This document shows, one piece after another, positions 54,969-63,608 of a DNA stretch of 64,000 nt. This DNA comes from Lutimaribacter degradans (GTDB taxonomy: Bacteria > Pseudomonadota > Alphaproteobacteria > Rhodobacterales > Rhodobacteraceae). Both the position numbers and the translations under genes were made by a program. The notes under the pieces were generated by a model, which did no database searches, was not told the origin of the DNA, and was given only the letters and a program-made list of their open reading frames with translations. Location of the stretch: positions 1 to 64,000 of the forward strand of contig NZ_JAMQGO010000012.1 of NCBI RefSeq assembly GCF_023703375.1. The letters are read 5' to 3'. Each line of letters opens with the position of its first letter. Positions within the stretch are counted from its first letter, which is position 1.

Positions 54969-55349
54969 TTGACCTTTAAGCCAAAACTGACAGCAGCCCT
55001 GACCGCAATCGCCCTTGGGTTTGCCGCGCCAGCGGCCATCGCCCAGCAGGGGCAGCAGCCCACAATGGCCGCCGAGGACGTGACCCAGGACCAAGTGGAT
55101 TCCTTTGTCGAAGCCGCCCTGGCAGTCGACAATGTACGCGAGTCCTACCTGCCGCAGATCGAGGCTGCCGAGGACGAGGAAACGCGGCAAAACCTGTTGG
55201 ATGAGGCCAACTCTGCCGCGCTTGAGGCGGTTGAGAGCGTCGATGGCCTGACCAGCGACGATTACCTGGCAATTGCCGCCGCCGCGCAACAGGACCAAGA
55301 CCTGAATGCCCGGATCGTCGCCAGCCTGCAGGCGGCCCAGACCGAATGA
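54969..55349 (+). CDS. DUF4168-family secreted protein
   Basis: A 126-residue protein beginning at a TTG (54969) with GGAGG five bases upstream, which is a better start than any ATG. It has a Sec signal peptide (KLTAALTAIALGFAAPAAIA) and a mature helical part with the DUF4168 feature VTQDQVDSFVEAALAVDNVRE. A second helix and a short C-terminal repeat of it follow. The function of DUF4168 proteins is unknown. It is followed by a strong bidirectional terminator before ecm. Confidence 0.8.
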   Translation: MTFKPKLTAALTAIALGFAAPAAIAQQGQQPTMAAEDVTQDQVDSFVEAALAVDNVRESYLPQIEAAEDEETRQNLLDEANSAALEAVESVDGLTSDDYLAIAAAAQQDQDLNARIVASLQAAQTE

Positions 55350-55363
55350 TCGCAGGACAGGCG

Positions 55364-55394
55364 AAAGGCGGGGCAATCACTTTGCCCCGCCTTT
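55364..55394. terminator. Bidirectional terminator between DUF4168 and ecm
   Basis: AAAGGCGGGGCAA and TTGCCCCGCCTTT form a perfect 13-bp stem with a five-base loop between convergent stops. Both strands end the stem in TTT. Confidence 0.85.
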
Positions 55395-55402
55395 CATCCC
55401 GT

Positions 55403-57370
55403 TCATTCAGCTGCGATATCCTTGGGGTCGGCCAGCGTGACGATATCCATCATGATGGTATTCAGGTTGAAATCCTTGGGCGTGTAGACCTTGGCCACGC
55501 CCATGGTTTTCAACCGCTTGGCATCTTCATCGGGAATGATGCCGCCGACGATAACCGGGATATGCCCCAGCCCCGCGTCGCGCATGCGGGCCATCATGTC
55601 CTCGACCAGCGGAACATGGCTGCCTGACAGGATCGACAGGCCCACGACATGCACGTCGCCCTGTTGCGCGGCGGTAACGATCTGCTCGGGGGTCAGGCGG
55701 ATGCCCTCGTAATCTATTTCCATGCCGCAATCGCGGGCACGAAACGCGATCTGTTCGGCCCCGTTGGAATGGCCATCAAGCCCCGGCTTGCCCACCAGGA
55801 ATTTCAGACGCCGCCCCAGCCGGTCGCTGACCGCGTTCACCGCGTCGCGGATGTCGTCCAACCCTTCGGTCTTGTTGCTGACCGATTTCGAGACGCCGGT
55901 GGGGCCGCGATATTCCCCGTGCACGGCGCGCATTTGCGCCGCCCATTCGCCAGTGGTGACCCCGGCCTTCGCGGCCTTGATCGAGACGGGCATGACATTG
56001 CGCCCCTCGGCGGCGGCGGCCCGCAATTCGGCCAGCGCATCTTTCACCACAGCGTCGTCGCGGTCGGCGCGCCATGCGTTCAGGCGGTCGATCTGGTCTT
56101 GCTCCACAGCCGGATCGACCACCATGATACCGCCATCCTCACCCATCAGGGGGCTGGGCTCGCCCTCGGTCCATTTGTTCACACCGACCACGACGGTTTC
56201 ATTGCGTTCGATCTTGTTCAGGCGTTCGGCGTTGCTGTCGACCAGCCGCGATTTCATGTATTCGATCGCGTCCACCGCGCCGCCCATGCTGTCGATATTG
56301 GCCAGTTCGTGCCGCGCGCCTTCTTTCAGGGCCTCGACCTTGGAATCCACCGCCGGATTGCCATCGAACAGGTCATCGAATTCCAGCAGGTCGGTTTCAT
56401 AAGCCAAGATCTGCTGCATCCGCATCGACCATTGCTGATCCCACGGGCGGGGCAGGCCAAGTGCCTCGTTCCACGCCGGAAGCTGCACGGCCCGCGCGCG
56501 GGCCTTTCTCGACAATGTCACCGCCAGCATTTCAAGCAAGATACGGTAGACGTTGTTTTCGGGCTGCTGTTCGGTCAGACCGAGCGAGTTCACCTGCACC
56601 CCGTAGCGGAAGCGGCGAAATTTAGGGTCTTCGACACCATAGCGGGTGGCGCAGATCTCATCCCACAGGTCAACGAAGGCGCGCATCTTGCACATCTCGG
56701 TCACAAATCGGATGCCCGCGTTCACGAAAAACGAAATCCGCCCCACAAGGCGGGGGAAATCCTCGGCCGGGACGCGGGGTTTCAACTCGTCAAGAACGGC
56801 GGTGGCGGTGGCCAGGGCAAAGGCCAGTTCCTGTTCCGGCGTGGCCCCCGCCTCTTGCAGGTGGTAGGAACAGACGTTCATCGGGTTCCACTTGGGGATA
56901 TTGATATAGCAATATTCGGCCACATCCCCGATGAGTTTCAGCGACGGTTTCGGCGGGCAGATATAAGTGCCGCGCGACAGGTATTCCTTGATCAGGTCGT
57001 TCTGTACCGTGCCTTGCAATTTCGACACGTCCGTCCCCTGTTCCTCGGCAACGGCGACATATAACGCCAGCAGCCACGGCGCCGTGGCGTTGATCGTCAT
57101 CGAGGTGTTCATCTGCTCAAGCGGGATCTGGTCGAACAGCGTGCGCATGTCGCCCAGGTGGCAGACCGGCACGCCGACCTTGCCCACCTCGCCCTTGGCC
57201 AGCACATGATCGCTGTCATAGCCCGTTTGCGTGGGCAGATCGAAGGCCACCGACAGGCCGGTTTGCCCACGGGACAGGTTCGAACGATAGAGCGCATTCG
57301 ATGCCTTGGCTGTCGAATGGCCGGCATAGGTGCGGATCAGCCAGGGTCTGTCTTTTTGCGTCTCGGTCAT
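55403..57370 (-). CDS. ecm: Ethylmalonyl-CoA mutase (B12-dependent)
   Basis: A 655-residue methylmalonyl-CoA-mutase-like protein that converts (2R)-ethylmalonyl-CoA to (2S)-methylsuccinyl-CoA. The catalytic TIM barrel covers residues 10-480, with RTYAGHSTAKASNALYRSN and YDSDHVLAKGEVGKVGVPV near the N-terminus. The cobalamin domain has the Co-ligand motif LDGHSNG near residue 535, and SILSGSHV follows. It is shorter than a classical methylmalonyl-CoA mutase large subunit (about 710 residues) and resembles MeaA/Ecm. Start 57370, with GGAGG before the ATG. It is divergent from the acyltransferase gene and one gene away from ccr. Confidence 0.93.
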   Translation of the reverse strand: MTETQKDRPWLIRTYAGHSTAKASNALYRSNLSRGQTGLSVAFDLPTQTGYDSDHVLAKGEVGKVGVPVCHLGDMRTLFDQIPLEQMNTSMTINATAPWLLALYVAVAEEQGTDVSKLQGTVQNDLIKEYLSRGTYICPPKPSLKLIGDVAEYCYINIPKWNPMNVCSYHLQEAGATPEQELAFALATATAVLDELKPRVPAEDFPRLVGRISFFVNAGIRFVTEMCKMRAFVDLWDEICATRYGVEDPKFRRFRYGVQVNSLGLTEQQPENNVYRILLEMLAVTLSRKARARAVQLPAWNEALGLPRPWDQQWSMRMQQILAYETDLLEFDDLFDGNPAVDSKVEALKEGARHELANIDSMGGAVDAIEYMKSRLVDSNAERLNKIERNETVVVGVNKWTEGEPSPLMGEDGGIMVVDPAVEQDQIDRLNAWRADRDDAVVKDALAELRAAAAEGRNVMPVSIKAAKAGVTTGEWAAQMRAVHGEYRGPTGVSKSVSNKTEGLDDIRDAVNAVSDRLGRRLKFLVGKPGLDGHSNGAEQIAFRARDCGMEIDYEGIRLTPEQIVTAAQQGDVHVVGLSILSGSHVPLVEDMMARMRDAGLGHIPVIVGGIIPDEDAKRLKTMGVAKVYTPKDFNLNTIMMDIVTLADPKDIAAE

Positions 57371-57403
57371 CGGGGCCTCCGGATGAATCGGGTTGGCAAC
57401 TTT

Positions 57404-57421
57404 ATTGCGTCGGCGCGCAAT
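57404..57421. promoter_or_regulatory. Inverted repeat in the ecm/acyltransferase divergent promoter
   Basis: ATTGCG-N6-CGCAAT is an 18-bp inverted repeat 34-51 bases before ecm and about 87 bases before the acyltransferase start. TTGC/GCAA elements also lie upstream of mcl2 (TTGCGCAA, 13881-13888) and ccr (ATTGCAAT, 58915-58922). A common regulator is possible but the elements are not identical. Confidence 0.4.
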
Positions 57422-57507
57422 AGAGCGGAATTTTGTGCCAAGGTCAATTCGCTGCGATGCGGCATCATGCCATTTACGCCGCTTCGGATCGCGGTCATGC
57501 TGCGGCC

Positions 57508-58866
57508 ATGTTTCAAACGGTCGAAATGCCACTTTGGGTGCTGGTCTTGTTGGTGGCTTTTGCCGCGGTCACATTCGCCAGCCATTTCCTGTTCCCTTCG
57601 GTTCGCTGGTTCTTTCGCCGGCGTCTGGAGCGAGCTGTTGCCGAGTTGAACAAGCGGCTGGAGCGGCCCATTCAGCCCTTCAAGCTGGCGCGCCGCCACG
57701 ACATGATCCAGCGCCTGATCTATGACCCCGAGGTATCGCGCGCTGTCGTGATCCATGCACGCAACAAGGGTGTGCCGGAAAACGTGGCCTTCGAAACCGC
57801 CCGTCGTTACGCGCGCGAGATCGTGCCGTCGTTTTCAGCGTCGCTTTATTTTGGCGTCGCGGCGCGGCTGGCGCGCTGGTTGTCGAACACGCTTTACGAT
57901 GTGCGGTTGCTTCATCGTGACGAGGCCGCTTTGGGCAAGATCGACCCGAAGGCGACAGTGGTTTACGTCATGAACCACCGCAGCAACATGGACTACGTGC
58001 TGGTTACCTACCTGGCGGCCGACCGGTCGGCCCTTGCCTATGCAGTTGGCGAATGGGCGCGGATCTGGCCGTTGTCGCGGCTGATCCGGGCGATGGGCGC
58101 CTATTTCATAAGGCGAGAACGGCACGGGCCCCTCTATCGCAAGGTTTTGGAGCGCTATGTGCGGCTGGCCACCGATGCGGGCGTGACGCAGGCCGTTTTC
58201 CCCGAGGGCGGGCTGAGCCTGACCGGCGCGTTGGGCAATCCGCGCCTGGGTATCCTGCGCTACATCTCCGAGGCGCGCGGCCCCGATGCCCCGGACGTGG
58301 TGTTCGTGCCTGTTGCCCTGAATTACGACCGTGTCCTGGAAGATCGCGTGCTGATCGGTGCCCGTGCGGCGGGCGAACGGCGCTTTACAGCGCGGTTTCG
58401 AGTGATTGCCGGCTTTGTGGCGCGGATGGTGTGGCTGCGGCTGCGCGGGCGCTATCGGCGGTTCGGCCGTGCTGCCGTCAGCTTTGGCCAGCCGGTATCG
58501 TTGGCGCAGTCGGGTGGCAACGTGCGGGCCCTTGGACGCGCGCTGATGGGGCAGATCGCCCGTGAAATGCCGGTTTTGCCAGTGCCGTTGGTGGCCATGG
58601 CATTGGAGCGCGCCGGGGGCGTGGCAACGCAGGACGTGCTGGCCGACCGGGTGGTTGCCCTGATCGCGGGGCTACCGTCCCATGCCCGGCCCGACGAGCC
58701 GGCGCAGGAACTGCTGCAGGCCGGGTTGGCTGAATTGCAACTGCGCCACCTGGTTCAGGAAGAGGATCAACGGCTGACGGTGGCGCCGGGGCAGGAGGCA
58801 ATGATTGCCTTCTACGCTACGTCGATCGCGCATCTTTTTCCGGGTGATGACGCAACTGCAGCATGA
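57508..58866 (+). CDS. Glycerol-3-phosphate/1-acylglycerol-3-phosphate acyltransferase-like protein
   Basis: A protein of about 452 residues with an N-terminal membrane helix (near 7-35) and an acyltransferase domain. The HX4D motif is NHRSNMDYVLV (near 150), followed by RIWPLSRLIRAMGAYFIRRERHGPLY and the PEGG segment FPEGGLSLTG near 235. This order resembles glycerol-3-phosphate acyltransferases (PlsB-like). The ATG at 57508 was preferred because the hydrophobic helix begins there; earlier ATGs exist to 57433. From memory, in Rhodobacter a similar gene lies between ecm and ccr, suggesting a conserved arrangement. Confidence 0.75.
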   Translation: MFQTVEMPLWVLVLLVAFAAVTFASHFLFPSVRWFFRRRLERAVAELNKRLERPIQPFKLARRHDMIQRLIYDPEVSRAVVIHARNKGVPENVAFETARRYAREIVPSFSASLYFGVAARLARWLSNTLYDVRLLHRDEAALGKIDPKATVVYVMNHRSNMDYVLVTYLAADRSALAYAVGEWARIWPLSRLIRAMGAYFIRRERHGPLYRKVLERYVRLATDAGVTQAVFPEGGLSLTGALGNPRLGILRYISEARGPDAPDVVFVPVALNYDRVLEDRVLIGARAAGERRFTARFRVIAGFVARMVWLRLRGRYRRFGRAAVSFGQPVSLAQSGGNVRALGRALMGQIAREMPVLPVPLVAMALERAGGVATQDVLADRVVALIAGLPSHARPDEPAQELLQAGLAELQLRHLVQEEDQRLTVAPGQEAMIAFYATSIAHLFPGDDATAA

Positions 58867-58879
58867 TTGCTGCAGTTGC
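58852..58879 (+). terminator. Perfect 12-bp hairpin over the acyltransferase stop codon
   Basis: GCAACTGCAGCA and TGCTGCAGTTGC form a perfect 12-bp stem, with the four-base loop TGAT containing the stop codon. There is no T-tract. It may terminate transcription or act on translation of the last codons, or it may be part of the ccr regulatory region. Confidence 0.55.
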
Positions 58880-59000
58880 AGGGTTATAAAATTTCAAAAA
58901 AGACGCATAAAACGATTGCAATATTACGTGGCCGCCGTTATTCCGTTGGGCCAGACGCCGCGATTCTGCGATGCGGCAAGAGAGTTTTTGGAGGCTGAAA

Positions 59001-60290
59001 ATGGCGCTGGACAACGACGCGGGGATAGCCCCCTACGACGCACCCGAAAAAGACCTGTACGAGATCGGTGAAATGCCGCCGCTGGGGTACGTGCCAAAAA
59101 AGATGTACGCGTGGGCCATTCGCCGCGATCGCCATGGCGAACCGGACAAGTCCTTCGAGGTCGAAGTGGTCGACACGTGGGAGATCGACAGCCACGAGGT
59201 GCTGGTCATGGTGATGGCGGCAGGCGTAAACTATAACGGCGTCTGGGCCGGTCTTGGCCAGCCGATCAGCCCCTTTGACGGGCACAAGCAGCCCTATCAT
59301 ATCGCGGGTTCCGATGCGTCGGGCATCGTGTGGAAGGTCGGTTCGGCCGTGAAAACCTGGAAAGTCGGCGACGAGGTCGTGATTCACTGCAACCAGGATG
59401 ACGGCGACGACGAGGAATGTAACGGCGGCGACCCGATGTTTAGCCCGACGCAACGTATCTGGGGGTATGAAACGCCGGATGGCTCGTTCTCGCAGTTCAC
59501 AAGGGTGCAGGCGCAGCAGTTGATGCCGCGGCCCAAGCACCTGACCTGGGAAGAGGCGGCGTGCTATACCCTGACGCTGGCCACCGCCTATCGGATGCTG
59601 TTCGGCCACCACCCGCACGAGCTCAAGCCCGGGCAGAACGTGCTGGTCTGGGGGGCTTCGGGCGGCTTGGGCTCCTACGCGATCCAACTGGCCAACACGG
59701 CCGGCGCCAATGCGATCGGCGTGATCTCGGATGAATCCAAGCGACAGTTCGTGCTGGACCAGGGCGCCAAGGGCGTGATCAACCGCAAGGAATTCAACTG
59801 CTGGGGCCAGCTGCCCACGGTGAACACCCCGGAATACAACGACTGGGTGAAAGAGGCCCGCAAGTTCGGCAAGGCGATCTGGGATATCACCGGCAAGGGC
59901 GTGAACGTGGACATGGTGTTCGAACACCCCGGTGAAGCCACGTTCCCCGTGTCGACGCTGGTGGTGAAAAAGGGCGGCATGGTTGTGATCTGTGCGGGTA
60001 CAAGCGGTTTCAACTGCACCTTCGACGTGCGCTACATGTGGATGCATCAGAAGCGTTTGCAGGGGTCGCATTTCGCCAATCTGAAACAGGCTGCCGGCGC
60101 CAACCGCCTGATGATTGAACGGCGGCTTGATCCATGCATGTCCGAGGTGTTCCCGTGGAGCGAGATCCCGCAGGCACACATGAAAATGCTGCGCAACGAG
60201 CACAAGCCGGGCAACATGGCCGTGCTGGTGCAAGCACCCCGGACCGGGTTGCGCACGGTCGAGGACGTGGTGGAAGCCAGCAGGAAATAA
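59001..60290 (+). CDS. ccr: Crotonyl-CoA carboxylase/reductase
   Basis: A 429-residue MDR-family enzyme that reductively carboxylates crotonyl-CoA to ethylmalonyl-CoA with NADPH and CO2, the key step of the ethylmalonyl-CoA pathway. The cofactor motif WGASGGLGSYAIQLA is near residue 217. GYVPKKMYAWAIRRDRHG near 30 and the acidic CNQDDGDDEECNGGDPMFS near 135 are typical of Ccr, as is YMWMHQKRLQGSHFANL near 345. ATG at 59001 with GGAGG upstream. It ends at a Rho-independent terminator. Confidence 0.96.
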   Translation: MALDNDAGIAPYDAPEKDLYEIGEMPPLGYVPKKMYAWAIRRDRHGEPDKSFEVEVVDTWEIDSHEVLVMVMAAGVNYNGVWAGLGQPISPFDGHKQPYHIAGSDASGIVWKVGSAVKTWKVGDEVVIHCNQDDGDDEECNGGDPMFSPTQRIWGYETPDGSFSQFTRVQAQQLMPRPKHLTWEEAACYTLTLATAYRMLFGHHPHELKPGQNVLVWGASGGLGSYAIQLANTAGANAIGVISDESKRQFVLDQGAKGVINRKEFNCWGQLPTVNTPEYNDWVKEARKFGKAIWDITGKGVNVDMVFEHPGEATFPVSTLVVKKGGMVVICAGTSGFNCTFDVRYMWMHQKRLQGSHFANLKQAAGANRLMIERRLDPCMSEVFPWSEIPQAHMKMLRNEHKPGNMAVLVQAPRTGLRTVEDVVEASRK

Positions 60291-60312
60291 ACCTGTCCCG
60301 GCGATGGTTTCG

Positions 60313-60344
60313 GCCCGTGTCCCTATGCGGGGGCGCGGGCTTTT
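60313..60344 (+). terminator. Intrinsic terminator of ccr
   Basis: GCCCGTGTCCC and GGGGCGCGGGC form an 11-bp stem with two G-T pairs and a short loop, followed by TTTTCTT. It lies 22 bases after the ccr stop. Confidence 0.7.
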
Positions 60345-60444
60345 CTTGCGGGCCGGGCAGGCGCTCGGGCTGCGCCCATCGCCCCGCCCGCCGTCCCGCA
60401 TGGGTGCTCTGGCCCTTGGCGGAGCGGCGGTATAGGGTCGCGCC

Positions 60445-61974
60445 ATGACCGTTCCAGCCATTACCTTTTCCGAAGATCAGGCCGCCGCCTTCGACAATAT
60501 CGCCGAGGCGTTGCGCGGCGTTGGTGTGGATATCGAGGACGGCAGTCTGACGCCCTTGGCGCCGGGCAAATCACGGGTCATGGCCGTTCTGGGCAAGGCG
60601 GGCTCGGGCAAGACCCTGCTTCTGGCCCAGTTGGTCAAGGCGCTGGAGGCGGCGGGCGTTGACACGATCTCGGGCGATTACGAGGGGCGCAAGCGCAAGG
60701 ATCGGCGCACCCTGGCGATCCTGGCCCCCACCAACAAGGCCGCCAGCGTTCTGCGGATGCGGGGCGTGCCCGCCACGACCATTCACCGCATCCTGTACAC
60801 GCCCGTCTACGACCCGGAATATGAACGCATCGCCGAATGGCTGACCGGCAATGGTGAAAAACCGGATATCGAGGGGCTGACCGAGCAGGCGCTTGACCGC
60901 GCTTGGGCGTTTTTCCAGACGCAGAAATCGGTGCCCGGCGCCTTGGCCGCTGCCGGCCTGCGTGGCAGCGATTTCATCACTGGCTGGAAGCGCCGCGAAG
61001 AGCCGCTGGATATAGGGTTTATCGACGAATCCTCGATGCTGGACGAGCGGCAATTCAATGATTTAAAAGAGATTTTCCCAACCCTCGTTCTTTTCGGCGA
61101 CCCCGCGCAGCTGGCCCCGGTGAATGCTCCGGGCGGGATGGTCTTTGAAAGCCTGCCCGCCCCAGCCAAGCTGGAATTGCACCGTATTCACCGGCAGGAT
61201 GCGGACAACCCGATCCTCGATCTTGCCCATGCGCTGGCCGACCCCGACCTTGGGTTCGAGGATTTCGAGGCCATGATTCAAGACCGTGCGCGGGCCGATG
61301 ATCGGGTGGTCTGGGCCGAGCGGGTAGAGGTTGACCTTATGGCGCGCAGCCCTGTGCTGGTCTGGCGCAATGCCACGCGTATTCGCCTGATCAACGCGTT
61401 TCGCAGGGTCCATGGCGCGCCCGAGGACGCCTTGCTGGAGGGCGAGCCGCTGGTCTGTGACGGTATCGAACTGCCCTTGAAGCACCGCAAGAAGCGGCTG
61501 GACCTCGAAGCGCGGGGGCTGATCAAGGGGGCGCAGGTAATCTACCTTGGGCCGGGGCGGAAACCGGGGTTTTCGCGCCTGCACGTGATGGGGGCGGAAG
61601 ACCCGCAGGTAAGCGCCGCCAGCATCGTGAAGATCGAAAAACCCGAGGAAGAAGAACCTTTTATCCCTTTCGCGGCCAATATGGGGGCGGCGTTCTTGCA
61701 CGGGGCGGCAGTGACGATCCACAAGGCGCAGGGCAGCCAATGGGAAGATGTGCAGGTGTTCGCGCCCGACCTGTGGGCCGCCGCGCGGATGGGGCGCAGC
61801 GAGGCCGGCCAGCCCTTGTGGAAGCGGTTGGCCTACGTGGCCGTCACACGCGCACAGGAGCGGCTGTTCTGGGTGGTGCGTAACCGTTTGAAAAAGCCCA
61901 CTTATCCGCTGCGCGTGGATGATCTGAAGGCGGCGGTGAAACCAGCGCCGCTGGCATTGGAGGCCGAGGAATGA
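60445..61974 (+). CDS. RecD-like ATP-dependent DNA helicase
   Basis: A 509-residue SF1B helicase. Walker A GKAGSGKTLL near residue 50, Walker B/motif II FIDESSMLDERQF near 195, FGDPAQLAPVNAPGG near 215, then TIHKAQGSQWEDVQVF and YVAVTRAQERLFWV in the C-terminal UvrD_C_2 region. This fits RecD2/Dda-like exonuclease-type or DNA-repair helicases found in many Proteobacteria. It is probably a 5'-3' helicase. Its stop overlaps the SDR start by 4 bases. Confidence 0.9.
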   Translation: MTVPAITFSEDQAAAFDNIAEALRGVGVDIEDGSLTPLAPGKSRVMAVLGKAGSGKTLLLAQLVKALEAAGVDTISGDYEGRKRKDRRTLAILAPTNKAASVLRMRGVPATTIHRILYTPVYDPEYERIAEWLTGNGEKPDIEGLTEQALDRAWAFFQTQKSVPGALAAAGLRGSDFITGWKRREEPLDIGFIDESSMLDERQFNDLKEIFPTLVLFGDPAQLAPVNAPGGMVFESLPAPAKLELHRIHRQDADNPILDLAHALADPDLGFEDFEAMIQDRARADDRVVWAERVEVDLMARSPVLVWRNATRIRLINAFRRVHGAPEDALLEGEPLVCDGIELPLKHRKKRLDLEARGLIKGAQVIYLGPGRKPGFSRLHVMGAEDPQVSAASIVKIEKPEEEEPFIPFAANMGAAFLHGAAVTIHKAQGSQWEDVQVFAPDLWAAARMGRSEAGQPLWKRLAYVAVTRAQERLFWVVRNRLKKPTYPLRVDDLKAAVKPAPLALEAEE

Positions 61975-62690
61975 AAACCATCGTCATCACCGGGGCCAGC
62001 GCCGGGATCGGGGCGGATTGCGCGCGCGAGTTTCTGGAGGCAGGTTGGCATGTCGGTCTGATCGCACGGCGCGAGGACAAGCTGGCCCGTGTTACGCAAG
62101 GCTTTGAAAATGCGGTTGTTTTGCCGTGTGACGTCACCGAACCGCAGGCTGTCAGCGCGGCGTTCGACAGCTTCGTGGCGCGTGCAGGACGACTGGACGT
62201 GCTGTTCAACAACGCGGGAATGTTCGGGCGCGCGGCCACCATCGACGACCTGTCATTCGACGAGTGGCGGCAGGTGGTCGACGTGAACCTGCATGGCATG
62301 TTTCTTTGCGCGCAAGCGGCGTTTCGGATCATGCGGGCGCAACGGCCGCAAGGGGGAAGGATCATCAATAACGGCTCGATCAGCGCCCACACCCCGCGCG
62401 AGCTATCGGTTTGTTATACAACGACAAAACATGCAATTACCGGGTTGACCAAAACCCTGTCACTGGATGGGCGGGCCTTTGATATTGCTTGCGGACAGAT
62501 CGATATCGGCAATGCGCTGACCGATCTTTTGCAAGGCATCATCGACCAGAACCCCGACAATCCACCGCCCCATATGGATGTGTCCGACGTGTCGCGGGCG
62601 GTGCGCCAGATGGCGGAGTTGGGCCCCGAGGCCAACGTGCAATTTATGACGATCATGGCAACGAAAATGCCCTATATCGGGCGCGGTTGA
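61971..62690 (+). CDS. Short-chain dehydrogenase/reductase
   Basis: A 239-residue SDR with the cofactor motif GASAGIGADCAREF (near 8-21), NNAGMFGRAATIDD near 78, and the catalytic Y-x-x-x-K in CYTTTKHAITGL near 148. The Arg in IARRED near residue 36 suggests NADP. The substrate is unknown. It overlaps the helicase gene by 4 bases and is likely co-transcribed. An intergenic stretch of 159 bases separates it from the minus-strand TIGR02186 gene. Confidence 0.9.
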   Translation: MKTIVITGASAGIGADCAREFLEAGWHVGLIARREDKLARVTQGFENAVVLPCDVTEPQAVSAAFDSFVARAGRLDVLFNNAGMFGRAATIDDLSFDEWRQVVDVNLHGMFLCAQAAFRIMRAQRPQGGRIINNGSISAHTPRELSVCYTTTKHAITGLTKTLSLDGRAFDIACGQIDIGNALTDLLQGIIDQNPDNPPPHMDVSDVSRAVRQMAELGPEANVQFMTIMATKMPYIGRG

Positions 62691-62849
62691 TATATTTAGG
62701 GCCGCTATATACATGCAAAGACTGCGCGCTTTCTGCAGCAGACCGCGCGGCGAGTCTTGTTAACGCGGCGGTAAGGTTTGGGCGGTGCGACCATCCGGCG
62801 GCATCAAGCGCCGGTGCGATGTGCTCGCCGCCCGAGGGCGGCCGCGTGT

Positions 62850-63608
62850 TCAGCTTTGGCGCAGCATCGTGAAGGCGGCCGACGCGCCCCAGCCCGCCAG
62901 AATCGCGATGGCGAGAGACAGCAGGCCGTAGATCAGCGGCTGCTCGCGCGACAGGTTGTAAAGGAACCTTTCCAATCCGACCTTGTTCACCGTGATGATC
63001 GTTCCATACTGGCTGATAACCTCGCCATCGCGGGTCAGGAAGATGCGCGTGGCGTAATCGCCTTCGGTCAGGTTGGCGGGAAGGCTGATGCCGGTTGAAA
63101 AAAGCGTTTGTTCGCGCAGCTCTACCGCGCCTTCGAGCGTCTGGTAGAGGCCCGATTTCGTGCGGATGCGGATCAGCGCCTCGGTAAAGGCGGCTGCATT
63201 GCCGATCTCGAGCGGTGCGCCGACCGCGCGGATGGCGCGGGGAATCGTGACGCGGTGGCGCAGATCCTCGGTTTCGGTAAGCGCCTCGTGCAGCGGTGCC
63301 GAGGTGGCGACGGCATAGAACGAGGGGGCGGAGTCGATTTCCATCGCTGCGTTGTTCACCCAGATGCCCGCGCGCCTGTCCTTGCGGCGCACTGTCAGGG
63401 GCTGCGAGGGGCCTGCGATGGTGACAATCACCTCAAGCGGTTCGTCTTGCAGCGGCGTTTCGCGTTTCACCGCGCCGAAGATCAGGATCTCAGAGCCGTC
63501 GAAATTTGCGGTGATGGAAATGCGGTTCTGGCTGAGGCCCAGCACGACCTCTTCGGCGCGCAGGGGCAGCGCCACGAGGCAGAGCAGGATGGCGACCAGC
63601 ACGCGCAT
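62850..63608 (-). CDS. TIGR02186-family membrane-anchored protein
   Basis: A 252-residue protein of the TIGR02186 family with a Sec signal peptide (RVLVAILLCLVALPLRAEE), a large periplasmic domain (near 20-220, with LSQNRISITANFDGSEILIFGAVKRE) and a C-terminal membrane helix (near 226-247). The start at 63608 overlaps the TSUP stop (ATGA), so the two are translated together. TIGR02186 with TSUP is a recurring pair in Rhodobacterales, but its function is unknown; sulfite handling is a guess from the TSUP partner. Confidence 0.88.
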   Translation of the reverse strand: MRVLVAILLCLVALPLRAEEVVLGLSQNRISITANFDGSEILIFGAVKRETPLQDEPLEVIVTIAGPSQPLTVRRKDRRAGIWVNNAAMEIDSAPSFYAVATSAPLHEALTETEDLRHRVTIPRAIRAVGAPLEIGNAAAFTEALIRIRTKSGLYQTLEGAVELREQTLFSTGISLPANLTEGDYATRIFLTRDGEVISQYGTIITVNKVGLERFLYNLSREQPLIYGLLSLAIAILAGWGASAAFTMLRQS

